A stretch of 64,000 bases of DNA from Corallococcus sp. (GCA_023665205.1 JAMPEJ010000002.1:174462-238461); one strand, 5' to 3'; shown: positions 55,000 through 63,885, numbered from the stretch's first letter. The notes: generated by a model from the letters alone, not told the origin. Translations and numbers: made by a program.

Positions 55000-56310
55000 A
55001 TGAAAAAATTTTTACTAATACTTGTGCTGCTACTGGCAGTTGTCGTGCTACTGGCGTGCCTTGCTTTTTTGGGCTACTACGCATACAGGCAATGTTGGTT
55101 CAACCACGACTACAACGACAAGGGCGTCTGCACACGGTGCGGCCGGCACGACGTTCCGAACAACAAACCGGAAGAAAACACCGGCACGTTGCTACTAGAT
55201 ACGGAAAGCATTGTCATTACAGACTTTGACGAAAGCGCCGAACATCATACGCAACGTATCAACGCAATGCTGAACGGTACCGCCAACGACAGCACCGTCG
55301 CTTGGATGTCGGACAACGTCGACGTTGCAACGGTTGACGACTTTGGACTGGTAACAATACGCGGCTGCGGCAAAGCCACAATAACCGCGACTTGCGCAGA
55401 ACTTACGGCAACGTGCTCCGTCACAGTGTCCGCAAAACTACAAGGCATAGCGCTATCCCCTGCCGAACTGCAACTGGACGTCGGTTCGTCGCAAGCGCTT
55501 GGCGTAAAGCCCGTACCGGCATATGCGGAGATCGACACGGCCGCTTGCGTATTCAGCATCAGTGACGAAAGCATTGCTACGGTTGACGCAGACGGCGTTG
55601 TGACAGCCGTTGCCGCAGGCGAAACAACTTTGGTTTGCGAATACGACGATTACACTGCCACAACTCAAATACGCGTAATTATTCCGGTTGAGAAAATAAC
55701 GCTGAATATTAAAGGCATCGACATAGAAAGCAAGTACGAGGAAAACACAATTGCATACGTTTGCTGCGGAAAAACGTATGAACTGACCGCCGAAGTTTAC
55801 CCCCAAAATGCTACGTATGCCGAGGACGTAAAAAACAACACCGCTTGGAATTCGTCCAACGAACTTGCCTGCAAAATAACTCAAAGGGATAACGACAGCG
55901 CACTTTTTAGTTTACAAGTATTGCACTCCGGAACCGGTGAAATATCCGTAACGGCCGGCGGTGTTACCGCAAAGCAAGAGTTTGCAGTCCTTGCCCCGCA
56001 GGAAGTTACGTTTGAAGATATTACCGTTGACGTTGGCAGCAAAGTACAGTTGAAAACTATCGGCACGGAAGATATATTTAAGCCGTTATCCAAACCTGTG
56101 TCTTTGTGGGACTATGGGGCATCGTCTGCGCAAATGTTTGTATTATCTTGCAACAAAGAGGGTTTCAATACGGAACCGACAGGTTTTAATTCTTTATACA
56201 ATATTTGGGTAGACGCTGCCGGTACGTACGAAGTTACGGTAACTATCCACAACCCGCTTAACGTCTCCGAAGTACTAATGACCAAAACGTTTACCGTAAC
56301 CGCACAATAA
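55000..56310 (+). CDS. Membrane-anchored Ig-like (BIG_2) surface protein
   Basis: 436 aa, ATG with AAAAGGAG. Signal anchor (FLLILVLLLAVVVLLACLAFLGYYAY), a CxxC knuckle (GVCTRCGRHDVP), then three Ig-like repeats (e.g. DVATVDDFGLVTIRGCGKATITAT and DESIATVDADGVVTAVAAGETTLV). Exposed adhesion or receptor-binding role likely; corresponds in position to inoviral minor coat or adsorption genes. Followed after 13 bases by the 56324 gene. Confidence 0.75.
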   Translation: MKKFLLILVLLLAVVVLLACLAFLGYYAYRQCWFNHDYNDKGVCTRCGRHDVPNNKPEENTGTLLLDTESIVITDFDESAEHHTQRINAMLNGTANDSTVAWMSDNVDVATVDDFGLVTIRGCGKATITATCAELTATCSVTVSAKLQGIALSPAELQLDVGSSQALGVKPVPAYAEIDTAACVFSISDESIATVDADGVVTAVAAGETTLVCEYDDYTATTQIRVIIPVEKITLNIKGIDIESKYEENTIAYVCCGKTYELTAEVYPQNATYAEDVKNNTAWNSSNELACKITQRDNDSALFSLQVLHSGTGEISVTAGGVTAKQEFAVLAPQEVTFEDITVDVGSKVQLKTIGTEDIFKPLSKPVSLWDYGASSAQMFVLSCNKEGFNTEPTGFNSLYNIWVDAAGTYEVTVTIHNPLNVSEVLMTKTFTVTAQ

Positions 56311-56323
56311 GGAGGAACATCTA

Positions 56324-58840
56324 GTGATTTTCAGAATAATAAAGCGCTACATAATTTTGCCGCTGTTGGTTGTCGGTCTGCTGTGCGCCGTCTGCGCCGC
56401 TATTGCTTACACTAAAACCGCCGAAGCGGCAACCGACGTCTACGACGTCAATAGCGACAGCAAAGTCATACATCGCCCAACCTATACGTACTACTGGTGC
56501 GACGAAAACGAACCGCAGTTTACCGTACATTTCGCGTACAACTCAATAAACGCAGTTGAAGAACTTACAGACTTGCCTGTCAGTCTGACAACCAATGGCA
56601 CCAATAACACTGAAAGCGCAACAGACTGTTTTGTAGATTTTTTGAACGCCAAACGGCCTGCTCCCCAAAAAGACGGTTACATTTTCGTAGGCTGGTATGT
56701 CGGAAATCACATAGCACACAACCCAAAGTGTCGCTCAATAGATTTTTATCTATCAGATATTTGCAGCCGCACCGACGACTTAACATTGCATCCGCATTAC
56801 GAGCCGGAAGTTTGTACAGTCACTTACCATTGGACAAGCAACGGAATAACGCAAGAGCGTACCGTAAAAGTCAATCACGGCGAACCCGCTCCGGAATTTA
56901 TACCCAATACTGACGGACTGTTTTTAGGGTGGCTTAGAACAGACATTAAAGACCACTACGACGGTACACCCATAACTAAAAACCTCGTCTTGAAAGCAGA
57001 AGTTAAAACCTGCACTATTTGCTACGAACTAACAGATATTGACGGCAGTGTCAAGGTTGTTGAAGCGACCGAAATATACGGCTTAATTCCTACGCTCTAC
57101 GCACCGGATAACGCTAGCGACCCCGCTGTCCTGCATTACGACTGGTACGTTGACGCGGAGTGCACGCAGCAGTACGTTCCCGAGCCGCTGACGAACGACG
57201 TTACGTTGTACGGCAAGGCCGTAACAAGATACGACTTGTTTACGGAGTTTGTCCCTGTGCTGCATAACGAAAGTACCGGAACGCACAGCGCCGGCAACTT
57301 CTCCTTTCAGAACGACGTTGCCGTAATGAAAGACGACCCGTCTACGTTGGTTTTTCGGCTGAAATTAAACAACCCAAACAACGCAGCCTTTTCCGTAACA
57401 AAGAATACGCAGTACACTTTCAACGTTATACGTCAGAGCAACGACGGCGCTCAAAAGATTGTGTACAGATTTTTGGCAGATTACAACGCCGGCAATCGCG
57501 GTTGGGGGTTCTATCAGTATTCCGACTGCGTAAAAGGTGAAACGGTTCAGATGTACACGACCATTGACGAAGCAGAATACAACGGCTGGAAATACACCGC
57601 CGCCGGCGATTACCCGTCCAAATTGCCTATTACCCTTCCTTGGAGTATAGATATGGAACCTTGGAACGAGTATATTTTGTACCTTTCCTCATCAATAAAA
57701 ACCACCTACCTGCCCTTTATCCACGAAGAAGCCGACGGCAGCAAGTATGTCTACTTGACCGTAGACGCCGCCAACACAACTGACCGTTACACCGTAATAT
57801 TTGACCAAGGCGGAACAAAGATAAACAGTTACTCCGCAAGCGTCTACGACGTTGTAAACAGTCTTTCCGACCGCGGAACGCTAGAAGACAACTTCGGAGA
57901 CAATAAAGACGACGCAAACAACGTACTTGAAAGCACAACTAAAACAATCGTTGTCAAATACTTGCAGGACATACCTAACACGCACTTTGCAACGGCAGTC
58001 AAAAAAACGGTTGACGTTGTTGTGGACGGTTCGGGCGAGGTCAAGACGTCGGCAGTTGCCGCAGCGCTCGGAGTAAAAAACTTTGACGCATTGGGCAGCA
58101 CCTGCATCGGTTTCGAGTTCGATGCTTCCGAACAAACCTATGTGGCCAAATACCTCAAAAACGTTTGGCTCTCCGCCAAGACCGTCGACGGCAAAAGCGC
58201 AAACTACTTTTTGGACTGTAATCTGAGTTTCCAAGAATACTACGGCAAACTAGTAAAAGACAAAGTATTTACGCAAGACCTGTACGACTACGTCTACGCG
58301 CAAATTCTTAACACAGCGCCGTACTACTTGGCAGGTTACAAGCCCAACGAACTGTACGGCTACTGGGGCTACGTAGTCATACCCAACACCTACACTTTGG
58401 ACGCGCTGTGGGCGGAACTGTTCGACACTAAAACGTCGTTTGACGGAGTTATAACCAAGTACGAGTACACCGAGTTGCTGTCCATATCCGCCTACGACAA
58501 ATTACTTTCCGAATACGACTACTCTTGGATAGGCCACGCGTGGAACGATACGGCAGCATTTTTGACCGGAAGCGCTAGCGCAAACCACTACATATTCTAC
58601 GCCGAAGCGGAAACCAACAAAACCGAAATAGGCGAGAACGGCGGAGGCAACGGCGGCGCAATGGAAAACGGCATTAAAGACGCGCCGAACAAGATACTCA
58701 ACTGGCTTGAAAAAGGTTTCAGTTGGTGGGACAACCGCTCCAAAACTACCAAAACAATCGTTTACGTCATACTCGGGGTTATTGTCGCGGCGTTTATATC
58801 TTGCATAATTGCAAATATAGTCGTACGCAAACGGCAATAG
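56324..58840 (+). CDS. Large anchored surface protein, pIII-like layout, 838 aa
   Basis: GTG start after AAGGAGG. N-terminal hydrophobic segment (IILPLLVVGLLCAVCAAIAY), an InlB-type repeat region (residues ~95-290: DGYIFVGWYVGN, DGLFLGWLRTD, DWYVDAECTQQYVP), a long extracellular part, a GGGNGGA linker (~775) and a C-terminal membrane helix IVYVILGVIVAAFISCII plus basic tail. The anchor at both ends and a Gly-rich hinge before the C-terminal helix resemble inoviral pIII adsorption proteins, but the length is about twice theirs. Best reading: host-attachment protein of the element. Confidence 0.7.
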   Translation: MIFRIIKRYIILPLLVVGLLCAVCAAIAYTKTAEAATDVYDVNSDSKVIHRPTYTYYWCDENEPQFTVHFAYNSINAVEELTDLPVSLTTNGTNNTESATDCFVDFLNAKRPAPQKDGYIFVGWYVGNHIAHNPKCRSIDFYLSDICSRTDDLTLHPHYEPEVCTVTYHWTSNGITQERTVKVNHGEPAPEFIPNTDGLFLGWLRTDIKDHYDGTPITKNLVLKAEVKTCTICYELTDIDGSVKVVEATEIYGLIPTLYAPDNASDPAVLHYDWYVDAECTQQYVPEPLTNDVTLYGKAVTRYDLFTEFVPVLHNESTGTHSAGNFSFQNDVAVMKDDPSTLVFRLKLNNPNNAAFSVTKNTQYTFNVIRQSNDGAQKIVYRFLADYNAGNRGWGFYQYSDCVKGETVQMYTTIDEAEYNGWKYTAAGDYPSKLPITLPWSIDMEPWNEYILYLSSSIKTTYLPFIHEEADGSKYVYLTVDAANTTDRYTVIFDQGGTKINSYSASVYDVVNSLSDRGTLEDNFGDNKDDANNVLESTTKTIVVKYLQDIPNTHFATAVKKTVDVVVDGSGEVKTSAVAAALGVKNFDALGSTCIGFEFDASEQTYVAKYLKNVWLSAKTVDGKSANYFLDCNLSFQEYYGKLVKDKVFTQDLYDYVYAQILNTAPYYLAGYKPNELYGYWGYVVIPNTYTLDALWAELFDTKTSFDGVITKYEYTELLSISAYDKLLSEYDYSWIGHAWNDTAAFLTGSASANHYIFYAEAETNKTEIGENGGGNGGAMENGIKDAPNKILNWLEKGFSWWDNRSKTTKTIVYVILGVIVAAFISCIIANIVVRKRQ

Positions 58841-58861
58841 ACAAACGCCAATAAAACAAAA

Positions 58862-58943
58862 GTGCTTTTTACAAAGAAGATCACCGGCAACGTCAACGCA
58901 AAAAGCACACACACGTGTGCTTTTTGCAACAACGTAAGCGCGC
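58862..58943 (+). repeat. Intergenic repeat copy E
   Basis: AGTGCTTTTT... then GCAAAAAGCACAC, ACAC loop, GTGTGCTTTTTGC (13-bp stem), and CAACAACGTAAGCGCGCAT as in copy C. Confidence 0.85.
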
Positions 58944-58969
58944 ATGCGAAACAACAAAAGCACACAAAA

Positions 58970-59013
58970 CCGCCTAGGCTCGGTATTCCGAAGCGAACCG
59001 AGCCAAAAGGCGG
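58970..59013 (+). ncRNA. Two-tier hairpin before the Lys-rich gene
   Basis: Outer CCGCC/GGCGG, inner GGCTCGGT/ACCGAGCC with a 12-base loop. No T-run, so not a terminator; candidate cis-acting RNA or single-strand packaging/origin hairpin. Confidence 0.4.
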
Positions 59014-59037
59014 GTTTAACTTACAAGGAGAAATTAT

Positions 59038-59568
59038 ATGAAGAAGAAACAATCAAGAGAAGTAAACAAAGCAAAGCAGGCAACCAAGCGCTCGGACAAG
59101 CCCGTCAAAAAGGCTGCCGCAAATAAAAAGACAGTTGCCAAACAAGCGGCCGTCAAAAACAAAACCGCCGCCACAAAGGCGGCTAGCGCTCCGAAAAAGC
59201 CGACAACGTCAACAAAGTCCAAGTCGGCAACCAAGAAAAAAGAAGTAAAGACGGTGAGCATCACCATAAAGTCTTTGCCAGACAGTCAAGGCGGTCATAT
59301 ACATTTTATTTTGGATAACTTGGAAGACAATCACGTAACGGTTGGCATAACACACGACAAGTACAAAGGTAAAAATCATCCAAATATTCCATTAGAGGTC
59401 AACCCGACGGGCGGCACAGAACAATCGTATATGAAAAGACAAGGAACGGTTGCAGAGAAAAAGAGATATACCGACGAACAAAAGGGAAAGATTTCTAAAA
59501 GCGACCTATCCAAAGCAGTACATATCGGCGAAAAGGCGAAACAAAAACACTTGAACAAAACGAAATAG
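59038..59568 (+). CDS. Histone-like Lys/Ala-rich protein with small conserved C-domain
   Basis: 176 aa, AAGGAG site. Residues 1-75 are Lys/Ala/Thr-rich and disordered, like histone H1 tails. The C-terminal ~95 residues (VGITHDKYKGKNHPNIPLEVNP, SYMKRQGTVAEKKRY) form a small conserved domain common in clostridial genomes, function unknown. Might bind or compact the element's DNA. Confidence 0.65.
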   Translation: MKKKQSREVNKAKQATKRSDKPVKKAAANKKTVAKQAAVKNKTAATKAASAPKKPTTSTKSKSATKKKEVKTVSITIKSLPDSQGGHIHFILDNLEDNHVTVGITHDKYKGKNHPNIPLEVNPTGGTEQSYMKRQGTVAEKKRYTDEQKGKISKSDLSKAVHIGEKAKQKHLNKTK

Positions 59569-59578
59569 ACAATAAAAA

Positions 59579-59650
59579 AGTAGCGATATGCCAAACTTCA
59601 CTTAAAAGTGCATCAGTCCTAGCCTCATAAGAGACCGCTTCGTCGCTACT
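59579..59650 (+). ncRNA. Candidate structured RNA with 8-bp closing stem
   Basis: AGTAGCGA (59579-59586) and TCGCTACT (59643-59650) enclose two small hairpins, CACTTAAAAGTG and CTCATAAGAG. Three-way-junction geometry, no reading frame. It lies between two genes, in front of repeat copy F. Unknown class; could equally act as DNA. Confidence 0.4.
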
Positions 59651-59720
59651 AGAATTAGTATACGCTTATCTATGAAAACTGTCAACAAGTTTTTACAAGC
59701 AGGCTAAACCGCACCGCCAC

Positions 59721-59827
59721 TGTGCTTTTTGTCTTCCGGATCACCGGCAACGTCAACGCAAAAAGCACACACCCGTGTGCGAAACACCGTTGCTGCATAT
59801 CGATACCGTGCGGCAAAAAGCACACAC
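59721..59827 (+). repeat. Intergenic repeat copy F
   Basis: TGTGCTTTTT...GCAAAAAGCACAC, then GTGTGC without T-run, then CGATACCGTGCGGCAAAAAG; last third is the complement of copy A. Confidence 0.85.
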
Positions 59828-59854
59828 TCATATTAGCAAAAGGAGCAATTACAA

Positions 59855-60619
59855 GTGATTAGACTAATTTACGGAATACCCGGCGCAGGCAAAACTGCGC
59901 TAATGGCCGCATTGTGCATTGAAGATATGTATGGCGAAAATGCTGTGGCAGCAATAACCGGGGCATATGACGAAGTCGCAATGCTTAATCAACTAGGTTT
60001 TAAGGTTACGCCGCCAAAAAGCGACCACCTCGTATATTGTAGCAAACTGACAATAGACGTCACAAGTCCGGATTTCGGACATAGGCGCAGTTTGGAAACT
60101 AGCGTAGACCGACTAGGCGTGGGATCAAAAAACTTCACGCCGCAGTATTTCTACCGCGGGAGCACGATTGCGCTTGACGAATTACCGGAAGATGCCGACA
60201 GCAGAGAATGGACTTCTTTTCCGGCGGAAAAACGCCGTTTCTTTGCAAAACACCGAAAACGCAATTTGACAATTTATGCAACTTGCCAAGACCCCGAACA
60301 GTGTGAAAAGCGTTTCCGCAAACTTGCTTTAATAACGCACGTGCGCGAAATAGAGTTTATTTACAACGAATTCGATGAGGTTATCCAAACCGTTTGGACG
60401 CTGCAAAATTGGAAGTGTTACGAGGACTGGGAAACCAAAGTAACACCAACCGAAGAAACCTACGTCTACAACGGAGATATAAGGGAAGCCTACGACACCT
60501 ACGAGGGCGAAGAAGAATTTTATATCGGCTTGGAAAACTCCGACTTTTCTTGCGAATATTCAAGATACAAAAAACTTACGCCGCAAGGTATTGCGGAGTA
60601 TGCCAAAAAATATGCATAA
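59855..60619 (+). CDS. zot: Zot-like (inoviral pI) P-loop ATPase
   Basis: 254 aa, GTG start behind AAAGGAG. Walker A LIYGIPGAGKTALMA, Walker B TIALDELPEDA, and a downstream RKRNLTIYATCQDPEQCEKR segment, the Zot/pI order. No C-terminal membrane helix is visible, unlike typical pI, so it may act with a partner. In filamentous phages this ATPase drives virion extrusion. Confidence 0.75.
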   Translation: MIRLIYGIPGAGKTALMAALCIEDMYGENAVAAITGAYDEVAMLNQLGFKVTPPKSDHLVYCSKLTIDVTSPDFGHRRSLETSVDRLGVGSKNFTPQYFYRGSTIALDELPEDADSREWTSFPAEKRRFFAKHRKRNLTIYATCQDPEQCEKRFRKLALITHVREIEFIYNEFDEVIQTVWTLQNWKCYEDWETKVTPTEETYVYNGDIREAYDTYEGEEEFYIGLENSDFSCEYSRYKKLTPQGIAEYAKKYA

Positions 60620-60628
60620 GGAGCAACA

Positions 60629-61438
60629 ATGAAAAACTACAAAGAAATGGATCAACTCGTATTCGAGTTCGGCGACGACTTAAAATATTTTGCCCAAAAC
60701 CACGCCGGAGCAATGCCTCCGGTAATCAAGACGCGATTACAAGATTTGATGTATACCAAGTTTAGCAAAGAACTTGACGCAATGGAACAGCAGGAGCAAT
60801 TAGAAGTAAAGTTCAAAAAGCGCTTTTACGACAAACTGCTTAAAGCAAAATTACGTCTAGCGAACAAAGACCGCGCAGACGCTTGGTTTGACAAGGTTTT
60901 CAGTAAGTACTTTAACAAGGGGCTGTTGGAGCATCTAATAGTCTATGCCGTTAAGTTCTTGCGTAAAAAAGACTTGTTCGTCCCGCAACGTCTGTTCACT
61001 CAACTGAACGACGATGAACTGTTGGTTCGATTTACCTTGGCAGCCTGTGAACGTTTAGGCTGGACAGGCCAAAACGACGCCGCAGAACAGCCTACAACGG
61101 ACGAAACTGAACAGACTGAGGAGCAGGCAGAACCGGAGAAAACGTCGGACGGCGACGCAGAACAAGCGACGAACGAGGCAGAAAGCACAGAAGTTACCGT
61201 TTACGAGCCGAAGCCTGTTCAACCGATAGATCAACCGGTTGTTAAGGTAGAGCGCACCGTAACGCACGAAGTAATGACGGCAACGTCGCAAAGCACGGTA
61301 CAAAACCAAACAGCCGCAACGGGAACTGACGAAGAACCCGAAGCCGTTACTGCCGAAGCGCAGGCAACGTCTGTTAAAAGCGAAGAAAAAACATTGCCTC
61401 CTTTTTATCGCAAGGGCGGAAAAAGCGGAAATAAATAA
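60629..61438 (+). CDS. Hypothetical protein with acidic tail, 269 aa
   Basis: AAGGAG. Helical residues 1-155 (KFKKRFYDKLLKAKLRLANK and others), then an acidic/Thr-rich low-complexity region. No membrane segment. Ten bases after the Zot gene, so co-transcribed; possible morphogenesis partner. Unknown family. Confidence 0.6.
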   Translation: MKNYKEMDQLVFEFGDDLKYFAQNHAGAMPPVIKTRLQDLMYTKFSKELDAMEQQEQLEVKFKKRFYDKLLKAKLRLANKDRADAWFDKVFSKYFNKGLLEHLIVYAVKFLRKKDLFVPQRLFTQLNDDELLVRFTLAACERLGWTGQNDAAEQPTTDETEQTEEQAEPEKTSDGDAEQATNEAESTEVTVYEPKPVQPIDQPVVKVERTVTHEVMTATSQSTVQNQTAATGTDEEPEAVTAEAQATSVKSEEKTLPPFYRKGGKSGNK

Positions 61439-61442
61439 GGGT

Positions 61443-61520
61443 AAAAAATTCAGAACAGGCGAACAGCAGAACAGCGCCAAAGCGCAGACTGGCGCTGCTG
61501 CTGCGACTGCTGAATTTTTT
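61443..61520 (+). terminator. Multi-stem terminator of the late operon
   Basis: Outer AAAAAATTCAG/CTGAATTTTTT, middle CAGCAG/CTGCTG, inner CAGCGCC/GGCGCTG. Five bases after the stop; unusually elaborate. Confidence 0.75.
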
Positions 61521-61786
61521 GTTTTATTTCTGCCGTAGGGAGGCAATGTTAAAAATAGGGCTAAGGAATTAGACCGCCTTATGAAAAGTGATAAACGTTT
61601 ATCTATATAAATGCCGACGGCATAGCCGTCGGCAAAATTTTACCAAAGTAAAATATACAAAAAGAAGCAAGACAACATCAAAAATTTGTTTGGGGTGAGA
61701 TTGGGGCAGACCTTTTACAGCCACAATATATTGTACATTTTTGACCGCAAAACCACTATATTTTGTGGTCAAAAATTTTGCAACCG
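61521..61786. other. Right non-coding end of the tRNA-Val element
   Basis: No gene. Holds GCCGACGGC-ATA-GCCGTCGGC (61613-61633) and TTTTTGACC...GGTCAAAAA (61738-61775) around ACCACTATATTTTGTGGT, 17 bases before attR; likely integrase arm sites. Confidence 0.55.
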
Positions 61787-61818
61787 AGGTTCGAGCCCTG
61801 TACTCCCGACCAAAACAA
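61787..61818 (+). repeat. attR, 32-bp direct repeat
   Basis: Identical to 49205-49236; retains T-arm to CCA of tRNA-Val. Followed at 61817-61853 by the original terminator (AAAAAAGGATTGC/GCAATCCTTTTT). Confidence 0.95.
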
Positions 61819-61909
61819 AAAAGGATTGCAGCAACAGCGCCGCAATCCTTTTTGTTATTTTATCGTTTTTTATAACACATATGGAATTTTCTCAGCCGTT
61901 TCCTTTGCG

Positions 61910-62437
61910 TCAAGACAGTTTTCTTATTTTCTGCAACAATACGTCCAAATAGTTCTGTGGCATTTCGCGGTCGTGTATCCTCTGCACTATCGCTTTTTGT
62001 TCCGCTGTCAACGCAGTGCTGCCGTTTTCCAAAATAAACACAGTATACGCCACGTGGTAAATAATCTTTGAACAATTACCTTTATTAAAGCGTAGATTTT
62101 TAACAAAATTGCACGCAGCATTGTCCACTATCCAGTTTAGCAATTCTATATACTTATTGCGCTTATCCAATATGTGATATTTCAAAGGAAAATTTTGTCC
62201 TATTATATCGGCATCATATTGATAATTAGCAATATACCGTATTACGGTTTCGCAATTAAGCGGTACCTCAAAAGCCATATACCGGCCAATATGTGTTGCA
62301 GTAGATTTCATTGTATCTAAGCCGTCTACGTGTTCGCAATGAAAGCAGTCGCTGTCTCCGTCTAATATTACCAAAGTATCGCAATCGGAATTATTACTTA
62401 ATCCCAATAATTTACTTCCTATGATATACGTTTTCAT
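61910..62437 (-). CDS. Nucleotidyltransferase-like protein, 175 aa
   Basis: ATG 62437 after GAGGAA. The N-terminus YIIGSKLLGLSNNSDCDTLVILDGD has the polymerase-beta-type Gly-Ser...Asp-x-Asp spacing (SD-CD). The remainder is helical. Phage-associated nucleotidyltransferases of this kind are common; substrate unknown. First gene past attR, near phage structural genes. Confidence 0.55.
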   Translation of the reverse strand: MKTYIIGSKLLGLSNNSDCDTLVILDGDSDCFHCEHVDGLDTMKSTATHIGRYMAFEVPLNCETVIRYIANYQYDADIIGQNFPLKYHILDKRNKYIELLNWIVDNAACNFVKNLRFNKGNCSKIIYHVAYTVFILENGSTALTAEQKAIVQRIHDREMPQNYLDVLLQKIRKLS

Positions 62438-62446
62438 CAATTCCTC

Positions 62447-62938
62447 TTATGGTCTGTAATACTCGTAAACAGTAATGAGAGTAGAAGAAGTTGCTGTACC
62501 TGCTCCCACTGTTAGACTTGCAACATTCGTTATAACTGTATAAAAGTTAGTTCCGCCATTTGCCATTATAACGCATCGTCCACCGAGTTCTTGCCAAAAA
62601 ATGCTTACCCACGTATCCACTTCGGCCATGTTAATTGTAGTTATATGATGAGCCACCCCACTCGTATCCTTGTATTCCAAATCAACACTTCCACTTATTG
62701 ATCCCATTGCTCTCCAGAGTCTTACATTAATAGAACATGGGACAGAATATGTCCACATATCACTATCATCAGAATACGTTACACTGCTATATATCGCATT
62801 ATGATTTGTTCCCACTGCTATACTTGCAATCTCTCCTGCAAAATCTTGCGGATCGATCTTTGCCGTCGTGCCCTTTTTAGCACGTATAGCATTGGCCGTA
62901 TCAGTCAAAAAATCCGTCAGGTTATTTGTTTTACTCAT
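62447..62938 (-). CDS. Phage tail/structural protein, 163 aa
   Basis: ATG 62938 behind AAGGAGG. N-terminus NLTDFLTDTANAIRAKKGTT...IDPQDFAGEIASI is the common linker of phage tail-fibre and baseplate proteins; the rest is beta-rich. Follows the fibre gene on the same strand. Confidence 0.7.
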   Translation of the reverse strand: MSKTNNLTDFLTDTANAIRAKKGTTAKIDPQDFAGEIASIAVGTNHNAIYSSVTYSDDSDMWTYSVPCSINVRLWRAMGSISGSVDLEYKDTSGVAHHITTINMAEVDTWVSIFWQELGGRCVIMANGGTNFYTVITNVASLTVGAGTATSSTLITVYEYYRP

Positions 62939-62951
62939 ATTATTATCCTCC

Positions 62952-63809
62952 TTATACCGGCGTATTAAGCGCCGTTGTAATGGCGTTGGCAATTGCGTCG
63001 CTTACGTAAGTTTTGGTAGCATATGCAGTCAAGTCCGCCGCAGGTCCTTCGGGACCTGCTTCGCCTTTGGGTCCTTGCGGTCCCTGAGGGCCTTGCTCGC
63101 CTTGCGGACCGCGCGCGCCCTCCGGCCCCTGCGCTCGGACGCCGGTGTCCTCGTATATTCTGCTTTCTTTGCTAAACTCAAACCAGTTGCCGTTGGTTCC
63201 TATGTACGGGGCGTAATTGGCGGCAACGACGTCGCCGGCGAAATTTTTTGCCTCCTCTGCAAATTGTTTTGCGGCATCGACCGAACTTAACGCCGCGCCG
63301 TACAGCGCCGCAACGTCCAAATCGGTGGGAGTATTTTTTCCTGCGCCTGCCTTTGCCAAACTGTTAAATACGGTAAATTCCTCCACCTCGCTTGTAGATA
63401 CCGCCGTAAAATTGTCCGGATCGTCTTCATACGGAACTTCGCGTATTTCCAGTGAAAAATACCACTGCCCTTCGTTTGCAAGCACGGCAGACGGCAACGT
63501 AAGCCAATATTCGTAGCCAGTGTCCGGCGTTTGCAAAATTTGCGATACGTCGTTGTCCACCACTTGTTCGGTACTGTTTTCCACCGTTATTTTGCGCTCT
63601 GCCAGCATTGCGGCTTTCAACGTTACCGTCGGGTTTTCCTCCGCATTTTGAAAAGTCACCCACATGCTTTCCGTAGGCGCAAGCGAAAACGTCGGGCGCA
63701 CCACAAAGTCGTTTACAAGGTAACTGTTTTTGTACACTTGGTTGATGCCGCGCAAAAAGTCTATTTGCATTTTTTTATTCAGCACAACCGTCAGTCTGTT
63801 AGATTTCAT
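62952..63809 (-). CDS. Phage tail fibre with collagen-like repeats
   Basis: 285 aa, GGAGG start. Beta-rich N-domain (BppU-like), a helical SSVDAAKQFAEEAKNFA segment and a GPxGxxGPx stretch (GPQGEQGPQGPQGPKGEAGP, residues ~235-262) forming a triple-helix. Host-recognition fibre of a tailed phage or tailocin. Confidence 0.8.
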   Translation of the reverse strand: MKSNRLTVVLNKKMQIDFLRGINQVYKNSYLVNDFVVRPTFSLAPTESMWVTFQNAEENPTVTLKAAMLAERKITVENSTEQVVDNDVSQILQTPDTGYEYWLTLPSAVLANEGQWYFSLEIREVPYEDDPDNFTAVSTSEVEEFTVFNSLAKAGAGKNTPTDLDVAALYGAALSSVDAAKQFAEEAKNFAGDVVAANYAPYIGTNGNWFEFSKESRIYEDTGVRAQGPEGARGPQGEQGPQGPQGPKGEAGPEGPAADLTAYATKTYVSDAIANAITTALNTPV

Positions 63810-63840
63810 TGTTTTTTCCTCCTAGATTTTTTTGTATTAA

Positions 63841-63871
63841 AAAAGGCAAGATGATTTCTTGCCGTTTTTTT
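63841..63871. terminator. Bidirectional terminator between phage structural genes
   Basis: GGCAAGA, five-base loop, TCTTGCC, with A-run before and T-run after. Confidence 0.75.
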
Positions 63872-63885
63872 CAAGATGTTTTATG

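Larger units (their letters stand above)
49205..61818. mobile_element. Integrated element in tRNA-Val (inovirus-like prophage)
   Basis: 12.6 kb between perfect 32-bp att repeats. Order: integrase (leftward), divergent XRE regulators, Cys-rich protein, three early genes including HNH, two small genes, replisome organiser, two large surface proteins, Lys-rich protein, Zot-like ATPase, acidic tail protein, complex terminator. A Zot/pI ATPase together with surface proteins bearing a C-terminal membrane anchor suggests a filamentous phage; size is at the large end for inoviruses. No coat protein (30-90 aa, hydrophobic) and no rolling-circle Rep are visible, so a satellite or new element type is possible. 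Confidence 0.75.
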
